DNA of 64,000 nucleotides from the NCBI RefSeq assembly GCF_051133435.1, contig NZ_JBPGNY010000005.1:248001-312000 (forward strand), in the 5' to 3' direction. Position numbers and translations under genes: made by a program. Of the stretch, positions 26,566 through 39,078 are shown in pieces (the stretch's first letter is position 1; every line of letters begins with the position of its first letter). Source of the DNA: JAAYAO01 sp051133435. GTDB taxonomy: Bacteria; Actinomycetota; Actinomycetes; Propionibacteriales; Propionibacteriaceae. The notes beneath the pieces are model-generated. The model was not told the DNA's origin. It worked only from the letters and a program-made list of their open reading frames with translations, and searched no databases.

Positions 26566-26907
26566 TCAGGCCAGCGTGGGGCCGTCGTCGTCGATGGCGT
26601 AATCGTCGAAGGACGCCACGTCGGCCAGCGGCTGCTCCGGCTCAGCGTCGGGGTCGAAGGGCTTCGACTCGAGCACCCCGGCCTCGATCTCACGCAGCGC
26701 GATGGACAGCGGCTTCTCCTGGATTCCGGTGTCCACCAGCGGGCCGACATTCTCCAGCAGGCCCTCGCCCAACTGCGAGTAGTAGGAGTTGATCTGACGG
26801 GCACGCTTGGCCGCGAACAACACCAGGCTGTACTTGGAGTCGACGGCATTGAGCAGGTCGTCGATCGGCGGGTTGATGATCCCGGAAACGGTGGTCTGGT
26901 CGATCAA
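26566..26907 (-). CDS. rpoZ: RNA polymerase omega subunit
   Basis: This 113-residue omega subunit helps assemble RNA polymerase around beta-prime. The conserved core PPIDDLLNAVDSKYSLVLFAAKRARQ is in the N-terminal third, and an acidic C-terminal tail follows (PDAEPEQPLADVASFDD). No ATG exists at the correct position. I chose the TTG at 26907 (giving MIDQTTVSG), preceded by GAAGGG; the nearby GTG is out of frame. It sits 10 nt after gmk and 3 nt before coaBC, the gmk-rpoZ-coaBC order common in bacteria. Confidence 0.9.
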   Translation of the reverse strand: MIDQTTVSGIINPPIDDLLNAVDSKYSLVLFAAKRARQINSYYSQLGEGLLENVGPLVDTGIQEKPLSIALREIEAGVLESKPFDPDAEPEQPLADVASFDDYAIDDDGPTLA

Positions 26908-26917
26908 GGGAAGCCCT

Positions 26918-27502
26918 TCACGTATTGGGGTGCGAACGCAATCCGAGCAATGATAGCAACTCGTTCGCCGCTCGGTCGATATCGTCGTTGACGACGACGT
27001 GGTCGAACTCCCCCATTGCGGCGATCTCGGCCTCGGCGGTGCGCAAGCGGCGTCGTTGTTGTTCGGGGGTTTCGGTGCCGCGGCCCTGCAGCCGGCGCAC
27101 CAGTTCGTCCTCACTGGGTGGGGCGAGGAAGACGAAAGTCGCCCCCGGCCAGGTCCGGCGCACCTGGCGGGCGCCCTGCAGGTCGATCTCCAGCAGTACC
27201 ACCAGCCCCTGGTTGACGGCTTCGACCACTTCGCGGCGGGGGGTGCCGTAGCGGGCCGCGCCGTGTACCTCGGCCCACTCGAGCAGGCCGTCGTCGGCGA
27301 TCAGCCGGTCCATCTCGGCCTCGTCGATGAAGTAGTAGTGCTGTCCGTGCACCTCACCGGGACGGGCCGGCCGGGTGGTCACCGAGGTGGACACCCACAG
27401 GCCAGGGGTTCCGCGCACCCGGGATACCACGGTGCCCTTACCGACTGCCGTCGGGCCGGTCAGCACCACCACCCGACCCGGCGCGGCGTGCTGTTGATTC
27501 AC
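26918..27502 (-). CDS. gmk: Guanylate kinase
   Basis: This 194-residue kinase converts GMP and ATP to GDP and ADP. The P-loop reads GPTAVGKGTV (16-25). The GMP-binding stretch TTRPARPGEVHGQHYYF and the lid region RRLQGRGTETPEQQ follow, as expected for the family. It overlaps the integration host factor gene by 4 nt at its start. The gmk-rpoZ pairing links nucleotide supply with transcription. Confidence 0.95.
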   Translation of the reverse strand: MNQQHAAPGRVVVLTGPTAVGKGTVVSRVRGTPGLWVSTSVTTRPARPGEVHGQHYYFIDEAEMDRLIADDGLLEWAEVHGAARYGTPRREVVEAVNQGLVVLLEIDLQGARQVRRTWPGATFVFLAPPSEDELVRRLQGRGTETPEQQRRRLRTAEAEIAAMGEFDHVVVNDDIDRAANELLSLLGLRSHPNT

Positions 27503-27810
27503 TCGAACTCCGCTTTCAGCCCGGCGATCTGGTGTTTGCCCAGGCCCCGCAGGCGGCGGCCTTCGGCGATGCCGAGACGATCCATGATGTCGTGTGCGCG
27601 TTTGTCACCCACTCGGGGCACGGCCTTGAGCAGTTCGTACACGCGGATGTGGGCGACCACGTCGTCGCTTCGGCACAGGTCCAGCACCTCACCCACCGTC
27701 ATCCGGCGGGCCCTGATGGCGTCCTTGATTTCGCTGCGTCGCTGACGCACCTCGACCGCGGCCGCGCGGGCGCGGGCGAGGGCCTCCGAGCTCGCCGGTG
27801 GGATGGTCAC
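27499..27810 (-). CDS. ihf: Integration host factor, actinobacterial type (mIHF)
   Basis: This 103-residue nucleoid-associated protein is the actinobacterial IHF, unrelated to proteobacterial HU/IHF. It binds and bends DNA. The N-terminal helices (SEALARARAAAVEVRQRRSEIKDAIRARR) precede the helix-two-turns-helix fold containing VGEVLDLC and AVPRVGDKRAHDIMDRLGI. It overlaps both neighbours (pyrF and gmk) by 4 nt, so it is translationally coupled between a pyrimidine and a purine gene, a conserved actinobacterial arrangement. Confidence 0.93.
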   Translation of the reverse strand: MTIPPASSEALARARAAAVEVRQRRSEIKDAIRARRMTVGEVLDLCRSDDVVAHIRVYELLKAVPRVGDKRAHDIMDRLGIAEGRRLRGLGKHQIAGLKAEFE

Positions 27811-28640
27811 GAGCCCGGCCCGATGATCTTGCGCATGGCCGTCACGTTAGCGGCTGCGGCGGCGCGCAGCGCTTCGGGGTCGGGCCCGGCCCCGATCACC
27901 GCTCGGCTGGTGGTGGGCAGTACTCGGGTGATCGCGGCGCCGAAGCGTTGCGGCAGGTCTTCGATCCGGGCGCCCTGGGCGCCGATACCGGGCACGAGCA
28001 CCGAGCCGGTGAAGCTGCTCAGGTCGACCCCGATGTCGTCGTGGGTGCCGCCGACGACCAACCCCATCAGTGCGGTGCCGGTGTCGTTGTTGATCCGTTG
28101 GGCCTGGTCGACCACCAGTTGGGCGACGGATGTGTCCTTGGTGCGGGCCTGCTGCACCCCGGCCCCGTCGGGGTTGGAGGTGCGGGCCAGGACGTACAGA
28201 CCGCGACCGGTGTCGGCGGCCATCTCCACCGCCGGGGTCAGGGCGCCGACTCCCAGGTAGGGGCTGACGGTGATCGCGTCGGCGCGCAGCGGCGAGGAGT
28301 CGGAGAGGTAGGCGCGGGCATAGCCGGCCATCGTCGAGCCGATGTCACCGCGTTTGACGTCGAGCAGGCTCAGCGCCCCGGCCTCCCGGATCGCGGCCAG
28401 CAGTTTCTCCAGCACCCGTACCCCGGCCGAACCGTGGGCCTCGAAGAAGGCCGATTGTGGCTTGAACACCGCGACCCGGTCACCGAGGGCCTCGACCAGT
28501 CCCAGGGCGCACGCCTCGAGGCCGGCCACATCGTCGGCCAGACCCCACTGGGTGAGCAACTGTGGGTGCGGATCGATCCCGACGCACAGGGCGCCGAGTT
28601 CGCGGGTGCGGTCGGCCAAGGTGTCGGCCCAGGTACTCAT
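27807..28640 (-). CDS. pyrF: Orotidine 5'-phosphate decarboxylase (type 2)
   Basis: This 277-residue enzyme makes UMP from OMP, the last step of de novo pyrimidine synthesis. The catalytic motif is LLDVKRGDIGSTM (around 93-105), with the DxKxxD array intact, and GIDPHP near the N-terminus is typical of the longer type-2 subfamily. It overlaps pyrD and ihf by 4 nt each. Confidence 0.95.
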   Translation of the reverse strand: MSTWADTLADRTRELGALCVGIDPHPQLLTQWGLADDVAGLEACALGLVEALGDRVAVFKPQSAFFEAHGSAGVRVLEKLLAAIREAGALSLLDVKRGDIGSTMAGYARAYLSDSSPLRADAITVSPYLGVGALTPAVEMAADTGRGLYVLARTSNPDGAGVQQARTKDTSVAQLVVDQAQRINNDTGTALMGLVVGGTHDDIGVDLSSFTGSVLVPGIGAQGARIEDLPQRFGAAITRVLPTTSRAVIGAGPDPEALRAAAAANVTAMRKIIGPGS

Positions 28641-29709
28641 CGCTCCCCCATCGTGTTGATCGCGGTGATCAGCCCTGGCCCGGCATAGATCAGGCCGGTC
28701 AGCACCTGCACCAGCTCGGCACCGAGGTCGAGCATCGCGCGGGCGTCGTCGGCGCTCATGATGCCTCCGGAGGCAATCACCGGCAGGTCACAGGACGCGG
28801 TGATGTGGGCGACCACCTCGCGGCTGCGGGCCCGCAGCGGTGCTCCGGACAGGCCACCGGCTTCACCGGCCAGGTTCTGGTCGGTGGGCGCCAGGGCGTC
28901 GCGGGCCAGCGTGGTGTTGGTGGCGATCAGGCCGCTGATGCCGTGGCCGGTGGCCACCTCGATCAACTCGTCCAGAGCCGGGCGGGTCAGGTCGGGGGCG
29001 AGTTTGACGAAGATCGGCACCGGCGCCTGATCACCGGCCAGGACGGCGGCTTCGGCGACCAGGGCGTCGACCAACTCGGTCAGCGCCGCACGGTCCTGCA
29101 GTTCGCGCAGGCCGGGGGTGTTCGGGCTGGAGACGTTGATCGCGATGTAGTCGGCGTGCGGGGCGACCGCGCGCAGTGAGGTGAGGTAGTCCTGTACCGC
29201 ACCTTCGAGCGGGGTGACCTTCGATTTGCCGATGGACACTCCGACCGGCACGCCGAGGGCCCGGTTGCCGCGGCGCACGCCGGCGTCGGCCAGGCGTTGG
29301 GCCAAGGCGTGGGAGCCGTCGTTGTTGAAGCCCATCCGGTTGATCACCGCACCGGAGTTCGGCAGCCGGAACATCCGTGGTTTCGGATTGCCGGGTTGGG
29401 CCAGGGCGGTCACGGTGCCGAGTTCCATGTGCCCGAAGCCCAGGGCCGGCCAAGCCCTGAGGGCGTGCCCGTTCTTGTCCATGCCGGCGGCCAGCCCGAC
29501 CCGGTTGTCGAACCGCACCCCGGCGACGGTGACCGGGTCGCCGGCGCTGTCACCGAGCAGCCGCATCGCGGCCCGTCCGATCGGGTTGGCGGCCACCGCC
29601 GAGAGCATTCTCAGCGTCGTTTCGTGGGCGACCTCGGGGTCACCCCCACCGATCCGGAACAGGCCCGGACGGATGAAGCCGCGATAGCCGGTGAGCAGCC
29701 AGTCGGCCT

Positions 29710-29713
<4 letters not shown>
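28637..29713 (-). CDS. pyrD: Dihydroorotate dehydrogenase (quinone), class 2
   Basis: This 358-residue flavoprotein oxidises dihydroorotate to orotate and passes electrons to quinone. Its length and the N-terminal extension (LLTGYRGFIRPGLFRI) fit class 2, which associates with the membrane. The catalytic Ser lies in INVSSPNTPGLRELQ, and the FMN motifs FVKLAPDL and IASGGIMS are visible. The ATG at 29713 overlaps the carB stop by 4 nt; a longer frame to 29836 is rejected. Confidence 0.95.
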
Positions 29714-33038
<3,325 letters not shown>

Positions 33039-33039
<1 letters not shown>

Positions 33040-34163
33040 CAGCGAGCGCTCCCTTCGATGATGTCGACGAAGCGGTCGAACAGGTAGGCGGCGTCGTGCG
33101 GGCCGGCCGCGGCCTCGGGGTGGTACTGGACGGCGAAGGCGACCAGTTTGCCCTCCCGGCGCAGTTCCAGGCCCTCGACCACGTTGTCGTTGAGGCAGAT
33201 GTGGCTCACGGTGGCGGTGCCGAAGCGGGTGTCGACTTCTTCGCCGATCGGTGCTTCGACGGCGAAGCCGTGGTTGTGGGAGGTGATTTCGACCTTGCCG
33301 GTGGTCAGGTCCTTGACCGGCAGGTTCACCCCGCGATGCCCGTAGCGCAGCTTGTAGGTGTCGAAGCCGAGGGCGCGGCCGAAGAGCTGATTGCCGAAAC
33401 AGATACCGAAGAACGGCATCCGTGCCTCGAGTACCTGTTCCAGCAGGGCGATCTGGTGGGTGGCCGCGGCCGGGTCGCCCGGACCGTTGGAGAAGAACAC
33501 CGCATCGGGTTCGACGGCCTTGAGGGCCTCGAAGTCGGTGGTGGACGGCAAGAGGTGTACTTCCAGACCGCGTTCGGTCATCCGACCGGTGGTCATCGAC
33601 TTGATACCCAGGTCGATCACCGCAACCCGGTACTTGGTCTCACCCTCGGCCGCCTCGACCCGCGGGGCCTCGACGGTGACCTCGTCGGCCAGGTGCGCCC
33701 CGGCCATGGAGGGGGTGGCGAGCACGCGCTCGAGAAGTTTCTCGGGGTCGGTTTCGGTGGTCGAAATCCCGACCCGCATCGCACCCTGTTCGCGCAGGTG
33801 CCGGGTCAGGGCACGGGTGTCGATCTCGCAGATCCCTACGATGCCCTGGTCGCGCAGTTCGGCTTCCAGGGGGCGTACCGAGCGCCAGTTGGACTCGCGT
33901 CGGGCCGGGTCGCGCACCACATAGCCGGCAACCCAGATCCGAGGGGACTCGTCGTCCTCGTCGTTCCAGCCGGTGTTGCCGATGTGGGGTGCGGTGGCGA
34001 TCACCACTTGGCGGTGAAAGCTCGGGTCGGTGAGGGTTTCCTGGTAGCCCGTCATCGCGGTGGAAAACACCGCTTCCCCGAAGGTTTCCCCTTCGGCGCC
34101 GTAGCGCTTACCCCGGAAGGTGCGCCCGTCTTCGAGCACCAGTAATGCGTCCTGGTTGTGCAT
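33039..34163 (-). CDS. carA: Carbamoyl-phosphate synthase small (glutaminase) subunit
   Basis: This 374-residue glutamine amidotransferase feeds ammonia to CarB. The class-I triad is present: the Cys in FFGICFGNQLFG, and the His and Glu in VQYHPEAAAGP. The N-terminal CarA-specific domain begins LVLEDGRTFRGKRYG. The ATG at 34163 is preceded by AGGAAAGGA; an upstream in-frame start at 34184 is less likely. It is the first gene of the string, and unusually no pyrR, pyrB or pyrC precedes it. A divergent TetR gene starts 177 nt away. Confidence 0.96.
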
Positions 34164-34217
34164 GACCGTCCTTTCCTGCCTCACGGGACAGGGCTTAAAG
34201 GTTGGTATATCGGATTG

Positions 34218-34226
34218 ACCCTAGCA
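34218..34226 (-). promoter_or_regulatory. Candidate extended -10 for the carA string
   Basis: On the minus strand TGCTAGGGT matches TGnTAnnnT. It would start a leader of about 50 nt before carA. No -35, PyrR-type attenuator or UMP-responsive hairpin is evident in the leader. Confidence 0.4.
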
Positions 34227-34305
34227 CCGCCGACCCGCCCCCACGGCCGCTGAACGACCCGTCGACGCCGAGTGTGATGACTACCACTTTCTCCGCCTTT
34301 CCAGG

Positions 34306-34334
34306 TTGACTGAACGTTCATTCAGTGGGAGACT
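34306..34334 (+). promoter_or_regulatory. Promoter of the TetR gene with embedded palindrome
   Basis: TTGACT (34306-34311), a 17-nt spacer and GAGACT (34329-34334) precede the ATG at 34341 by 6 nt, suggesting a leaderless transcript. The 18-bp ACTGAACGTTCATTCAGT at 34309-34326 overlaps the -35 and fills the spacer. Its outer 6-bp arms are perfectly symmetric and its left part TGAACGTTCA is a perfect 10-bp palindrome. The shape and place fit a TetR-family self-repression operator. Confidence 0.65.
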
Positions 34335-34340
34335 GAACAC

Positions 34341-34985
34341 ATGGTCAGCTCGGCAACTCCCCCAGCTCCCGGCGGTAGCGAACGCATCCTGGACGCCGCC
34401 CTCGATCTCTTCGGCCATCAGGGCGTCGCGGCAACCAGCGTGCGCGCGATCGCCGAACAGGCCGGAGTGTCCCCCGCCCTGGTGATTCACCATTTCGGCA
34501 GTAAGGCCAAGTTGCACGAGGCCTGTGACGATCGCGTCGTCGAGCTGATCCACAGCCGTAAAACCGAGACCATCCAGGGCGGCCCCACCCTGATGCCCGG
34601 TGAGCTCGACGTGCTGATGCGTGAATCCAGACCCGCGCTGCGATACCTGGCGCGCACCCTCAGCGACGGGAGCCCCCGGATCAACCAGTTGATGGACGAC
34701 CTGATCGAGAGCTCGATCGGCTACACCGCCCAGGCCGAGGAACTCGGCTACGTCAAACCCAGCGCCAACCCGCGGGCCCGGGTGATCGTCCTGACGCTGT
34801 GGATGTTCGGCGGCCTGGTGCTGCACGAGCACATGGCGCGCCTGCTGGGCGTCGACCTGTTCGACGAGAACAGCGACGTGATGCCCTACATGTCCACCGC
34901 AATGGAGATTCTCACCGACGGCGTGATCGCCGAGACGGCCTACCAGGATCTTCGCACCCCACCTGGGAACCAACCCAGCCACTGA
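34341..34985 (+). CDS. TetR/AcrR-family transcriptional regulator
   Basis: This 214-residue regulator has the N-terminal TetR helix-turn-helix (around 14-60: ILDAALDLFGHQGVAATSVRAI, then AGVSPALVIHHFGSKAKL). A C-terminal ligand-binding helical domain follows. It probably represses its own gene and the ABC exporter genes that follow 78 nt downstream, relieving repression when it binds the exported compound. The operator-like palindrome in its own promoter supports autoregulation. The ligand cannot be predicted. Confidence 0.88.
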   Translation: MVSSATPPAPGGSERILDAALDLFGHQGVAATSVRAIAEQAGVSPALVIHHFGSKAKLHEACDDRVVELIHSRKTETIQGGPTLMPGELDVLMRESRPALRYLARTLSDGSPRINQLMDDLIESSIGYTAQAEELGYVKPSANPRARVIVLTLWMFGGLVLHEHMARLLGVDLFDENSDVMPYMSTAMEILTDGVIAETAYQDLRTPPGNQPSH

Positions 34986-35063
34986 GGGCCACTTGCCCCA
35001 CGGCAACTACAACGGCGACCAACCGGTCGCCCCACAAACCAATCCTTCACGAAAGGACGCCCC

Positions 35064-36017
35064 ATGAACGAGGGCACCAGCAACGACCGCCCGGTTGTCG
35101 AAACCGTCGAGCTCGTCAAGAAGTTCGGTTCCACCACCGCCCTGGCAGGCCTGAACCTACGGGTCGAATCGGGTGAGGTACATGGCTTTCTCGGCCCCAA
35201 CGGCGCCGGCAAATCCACCACGATCCGCGTCCTGCTGGGTCTGTTGCGCGCCGACGGCGGCACCGCCCGCCTCTTCGGCGCCGACCCGTGGACCGAGGCG
35301 GTCAGCCTGCACCGACGTTTGGCCTATGTGCCCGGCGATGTCGAACTGTGGCCCAATCTGACCGGTGGTGAGGCAATCGACCTCTTCGCCCGGCTGCGCG
35401 GCAAGCTCGACAAAGCCCGTCGCGACGAGTTGTGCGACCGGTTCGATCTCGACCCGAGCAAGAAGGCGCGCACCTACTCGAAGGGCAACCGGCAGAAGGT
35501 GGCGCTGATCTCCGCGCTCGCCTCACCGGTCGACCTGCTGTTGCTCGACGAGCCCACTGCCGGGCTGGACCCGCTGATGGAGGTCGTCTTCCAGGACTGC
35601 ATCCGCGAGGCCAAGCAGGCCGGCACCACCGTGCTGCTGTCGTCGCACATCCTGGCCCAGGTCGAGGTGCTCGCCGACCAGATCTCGATCATCCGCAAGG
35701 GCCGCATTGTCGAGAGCGGCACCCTGCGGCAGATGCAGCACATGAGCCGCACCACGATCACCGCCGAGACCGACCGGCCCGCCGATTCCCTCGCCGGGCT
35801 TCCCGGTGTGCACGACCTGCGCGCCCACGACCATCAGGTGCGTCTGGACGTCGACGGAGACCGGGTCGATCCGGTGCTGCGCGAACTCGCGGGCCTGGGG
35901 CTGCGCTCGATCGTCGCCCACCCGCCCACGCTGGAACAGTTGCTGATGCGGCACTACGGCGATGACCTCCCCGCCCGCGACCGAGCCGACCGGGCCGACC
36001 TCGAGGAAGTGCGCTGA
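35064..36017 (+). CDS. ABC transporter ATP-binding protein (exporter)
   Basis: This 317-residue ATPase has Walker A GPNGAGKST (44-52), a signature motif reading YSKGNRQK (around 138) and Walker B LLLLDEPTAGLDP (around 158-170). The switch His is in SSHILAQVE. The C-terminal ~90 residues form the DrrA-like extension seen in drug exporters. GAAAGGA precedes the ATG. Its stop overlaps the permease start (TGATG), so the two subunits are coupled. It lies downstream of the TetR gene, probably in one operon. Confidence 0.92.
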   Translation: MNEGTSNDRPVVETVELVKKFGSTTALAGLNLRVESGEVHGFLGPNGAGKSTTIRVLLGLLRADGGTARLFGADPWTEAVSLHRRLAYVPGDVELWPNLTGGEAIDLFARLRGKLDKARRDELCDRFDLDPSKKARTYSKGNRQKVALISALASPVDLLLLDEPTAGLDPLMEVVFQDCIREAKQAGTTVLLSSHILAQVEVLADQISIIRKGRIVESGTLRQMQHMSRTTITAETDRPADSLAGLPGVHDLRAHDHQVRLDVDGDRVDPVLRELAGLGLRSIVAHPPTLEQLLMRHYGDDLPARDRADRADLEEVR

Positions 36018-37663
36018 TGACCACCGCCACCCTCTCCCCCGCCCGGGCCACCGGACCGGCGCGGCCGCACACAGGAACCGGAACCCTGGTGCGGCTGATG
36101 TTGCGCCGCGACCGGATCAAGCTGCCGCTGTGGATCGCCGGCCTCGGGTTGTACGTGCTCTACATCGGCGCGGCCTTGCCGGCCCTGGCCGCGACCAAAC
36201 AGGAACTTGGCGCGATCGTGCCGCTGCTGCAGCAGCCGGTGGGGCGGATGTTCACCGGGCCGGCCTACGGCTTGGACGCCCCCACCTATGCGCGGGTCTT
36301 CGCCAGCGGCTACGCCCTCTACCTGTTGCTGATCGCCGCCTTGATGAACATCATGCTGATCAGTCGCCACACCCGCGTCGAGGAGCAGAGCGGCCGGGCG
36401 GAACTGGTCCGGGCCAATGTCACCGGACGACATGCCTCCCTCACCGCTGCCCTGATCGTGGCGGTGATCGCCAATGTGCTCGGCGCAGCGATCGTGTCGT
36501 TGCTCGCGGTGGTGGCCATCGATTTCCCGATCACCGGATCGGTGATCCTCGGGGTTGGCGTTGGCCTGGTCGGGATGGCCTTCGCCGGCATCACCGCGGT
36601 CACCGTCCAACTGAGCGCGTTTTCCCGTACGGCTGCCGGTATGGCCGGCGTGGTGCTGGGTGCTTCCTTCCTGTTGCGGGCAGTCGGGGACATGGCCGCG
36701 ATCGGCGGCTCCGGGCCGTCGTGGGCCTCGCCGCTGGGCTGGGTCGCCCAGACCGCGCCGTACGTCCTCGACCGGTGGTGGCCACTGCTGCTGCTCGCCG
36801 GCTTGGCAGTGCTGACGATCGTGCTCGCCTTCGTACTGCAGGCCCGACGTGACCTCGGGGCCGGCCTGCTCGCGACCCGTCCGGGCCGACCCCAGGCCTC
36901 CCGGTCGCTGGGCACGCCCTGGGGTCTGGCAGCGCGGTTGCAGCGAAGCCCGGCGTTGGCCTGGGGTGTGGCCATCACCGTCCTCGGTGTCGTGGACGGG
37001 GCTTTCACCCAGGTGATGATCGACTCGGTCGACGATCTGCCGCCAACCTTGAAGGAGATTTTCGGCGCCTCCTCGCTCGTCGACGGTTACATCGGATTCC
37101 TGGCCGTGCTGATCGGTTACCTGACCGGTGCTTATGTCGTATATGCGGTGCAGTCCCTACGAGCCGAGGAGAAGGCCGGACGCGCCGAATCGGTGTTGGC
37201 CACCCCGACCGGCCGCACGGCGTGGGCCGGAGCGCACCATCTGGTCATCGCCGTGTCGGCGAGCGTGATCATGCTGGTCGCCGGATTGCTCACCGGCGTG
37301 GCCGCCGGCATCGTCACCTCCGACTGGTCGCTGGTCGCCGACGCGGTCGTGGCTCACCTCAATATGATCCCCGCGGTGCTGGTGGTGCTGGGGGTCTCGG
37401 CCCTGTTGCACGGTTGGGCGCCGGCCCTGCTGGCCCCGGTCGGCTGGGCCCTGGTTGCGGTGATGGTCTTCGTCGGCAACTTCGCCGCCCTGTTGGACCT
37501 GCCCGAATGGGTCAGCCAAATCTCGCCGCTGAGCCATCCGGCGCAGTACCCGTCCGAGTCGATCGAGGCCGCACCGCTGCTGGTGTTGGCCGCGATCTGC
37601 GCAGCCGGGGTCGCGCTGGGGCTGATCGGTCTGCGTCGTCGACAGATCGTGGGCCGTTCCTGA
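36017..37663 (+). CDS. ABC-2 type exporter permease (polyketide-antibiotic exporter family)
   Basis: This 548-residue membrane protein has about 12 hydrophobic segments, twice the number of a usual ABC-2 permease, so it looks like a tandem duplicate fused in one chain. Both halves carry a similar cytoplasmic motif: RHTRVEEQSGRAELVRA in the first and QSLRAEEKAGRAESVLA in the second. This is the COG3559-like family annotated as exporters of polyketide antibiotics. No biosynthetic cluster is present here, so a role in resistance to an outside compound is more likely. It pairs with the ATPase upstream. Confidence 0.88.
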   Translation: MTTATLSPARATGPARPHTGTGTLVRLMLRRDRIKLPLWIAGLGLYVLYIGAALPALAATKQELGAIVPLLQQPVGRMFTGPAYGLDAPTYARVFASGYALYLLLIAALMNIMLISRHTRVEEQSGRAELVRANVTGRHASLTAALIVAVIANVLGAAIVSLLAVVAIDFPITGSVILGVGVGLVGMAFAGITAVTVQLSAFSRTAAGMAGVVLGASFLLRAVGDMAAIGGSGPSWASPLGWVAQTAPYVLDRWWPLLLLAGLAVLTIVLAFVLQARRDLGAGLLATRPGRPQASRSLGTPWGLAARLQRSPALAWGVAITVLGVVDGAFTQVMIDSVDDLPPTLKEIFGASSLVDGYIGFLAVLIGYLTGAYVVYAVQSLRAEEKAGRAESVLATPTGRTAWAGAHHLVIAVSASVIMLVAGLLTGVAAGIVTSDWSLVADAVVAHLNMIPAVLVVLGVSALLHGWAPALLAPVGWALVAVMVFVGNFAALLDLPEWVSQISPLSHPAQYPSESIEAAPLLVLAAICAAGVALGLIGLRRRQIVGRS

Positions 37664-37675
37664 GCGGACGTCTTT

Positions 37676-37710
37676 GGCCCGGCTGCGGTGGTTGCCCTCG
37701 CAGCCGGGCC
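37676..37710 (+). terminator. Perfect 12-bp hairpin after the ABC exporter operon
   Basis: GGCCCGGCTGCG (37676-37687) pairs perfectly with CGCAGCCGGGCC (37699-37710) around an 11-nt loop, 12 nt after the permease stop. There is no T-tract, so it would be a U-less terminator. It separates the exporter operon from the monooxygenase gene. Confidence 0.6.
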
Positions 37711-37725
37711 GGTCACTCCCGGCGG

Positions 37726-37734
37726 TGCTAGCGT
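37726..37734 (+). promoter_or_regulatory. Extended -10 for the monooxygenase-SDR operon
   Basis: TGCTAGCGT matches TGnTAnnnT and ends 6 nt before the ATG at 37741. This implies a leaderless transcript independent of the TetR/ABC operon. Confidence 0.5.
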
Positions 37735-37740
37735 GCCGCA

Positions 37741-39078
37741 ATGAACAGCGACCAGAGTGCCGACGTCTGCATCGTCGGCGGAGGGCCGGCGGGCATGGCG
37801 ATGGCCAGAGCGCTCCTGCGGCACGGGGTGAGCTTCGATGTCTTCGAACGTCACGACGACGTGGGCGGGCTCTGGGATCCGCGCAACGACGGCTCGCCCA
37901 TCTACGAATCAGCGCACTTCATCTCGTCGAAGACCCAATCGCACTACTTCGACTTCCCGATGCCCGACGACTACCCCGATTACCCGTCGAACCGGCAGAT
38001 CCTGAACTATCACCGCGCCTTCGTCGACGCCTACGGTCTGCGCGAACACGTCACCTTCGGTACCGCTGTCAAGCACGCCGAGCCCACGTCGTCGGGGTGG
38101 CGGGTGACGCTTTCCACCGGTGAGCAGCGCAGCTATCGCAACCTGGTCACCGCCAACGGCACCAACTGGCACCCCGTGCTGCCTGATCTCCCCGGCACTT
38201 TCGACGGTGAGCTGCGGCACTCCCGGACCTACTCCTCGGACGAGGAGTTCAAGGGTCGCCGGGTGCTGATCGTCGGCGGCGGCAACTCCGGCTGCGACAT
38301 CGCTTGTGACGCGGCCCGGAGCGCCGATGCCGCGTTCATCTCACTGCGGCGTGGCTACCACTTCATCCCGAAGATGATCTTCGGCGTACCCGCCGACGTC
38401 TTCGGCGCCAAGGGCCCGAAGCTGCCGATGTGGCTGGAGCAGCGGGTCTTCGGCGCACTGCTGCGGCTGCTGAACGGCGACCCCCGCCGCTTCGGGTTGG
38501 CCAAACCGGATCACAAGCTGTTCGAAAGTCACCCGATCATGAACACGCAGATCCTCCATCACCTGGCCCACGGCGACATCAAGGCCAAACCCGACGTCGC
38601 CCGGTTGGCCGGAGATCGCGTCGAGTTCGTCGACGGCACCAGCGAGCAGGTCGACCTGATCATCACCGCCACCGGCTACCACTGGCCGATCCCCTATGTG
38701 CCCCGTGAGGCGTTCACGTGGCGCAACGGTCGCCCGGTGCTGTACCTCAACCTGTTCAGCCGCACCAACCCCACCCTGTACGTGATGGGCTACCTCGAAA
38801 CCAACGGCGGCGCCTACAAGCTGTTCGACGACGCGGCCGACCTGATCGCCCGGGCCATCGTCGCCCGTTCGGCGGGGAACTCGGCCGACTTCGAGCGGCT
38901 CGTCAGCACGGATCGGCCGGATCTCACCGGCGGTGTTCGGCACGTCGGCTCGCAACGGCACCAGGGCTATGTGGAATCGGCCAGCTACCTGCGCCACCTC
39001 AAGAAGGTGCGCGACCAACTGGGCTGGCCGGGCCTGAAGCCCGGCGACTTCGCCCACCTGCGCAAGGCCGTCCGATGA
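37741..39078 (+). CDS. Flavin-containing monooxygenase (FAD/NADPH)
   Basis: This 445-residue enzyme has the FAD-binding GxGxxG-type motif IVGGGPAGMA near the N-terminus, and a second dinucleotide-binding motif VLIVGGGNSGCD (around 175-186) for NADPH. The FMO fingerprint FxGxxxHxxxY reads FDGELRHSRTY (around 157-167). It should oxygenate a soft nucleophile or a ketone; Baeyer-Villiger-type activity is possible but not shown. Its stop overlaps the following SDR start by 4 nt. A paired FMO and SDR resembles the mycobacterial mymA-type arrangement, which suggests linked oxidation steps on one lipophilic substrate. That link is inference. Confidence 0.85.
   Translation: MNSDQSADVCIVGGGPAGMAMARALLRHGVSFDVFERHDDVGGLWDPRNDGSPIYESAHFISSKTQSHYFDFPMPDDYPDYPSNRQILNYHRAFVDAYGLREHVTFGTAVKHAEPTSSGWRVTLSTGEQRSYRNLVTANGTNWHPVLPDLPGTFDGELRHSRTYSSDEEFKGRRVLIVGGGNSGCDIACDAARSADAAFISLRRGYHFIPKMIFGVPADVFGAKGPKLPMWLEQRVFGALLRLLNGDPRRFGLAKPDHKLFESHPIMNTQILHHLAHGDIKAKPDVARLAGDRVEFVDGTSEQVDLIITATGYHWPIPYVPREAFTWRNGRPVLYLNLFSRTNPTLYVMGYLETNGGAYKLFDDAADLIARAIVARSAGNSADFERLVSTDRPDLTGGVRHVGSQRHQGYVESASYLRHLKKVRDQLGWPGLKPGDFAHLRKAVR

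Noticed and set aside
34164..34217. A PyrR-dependent attenuator in the carA leader
   Set aside because: No paired anti-terminator and terminator hairpins or PyrR-binding loop could be found, and no pyrR is nearby.
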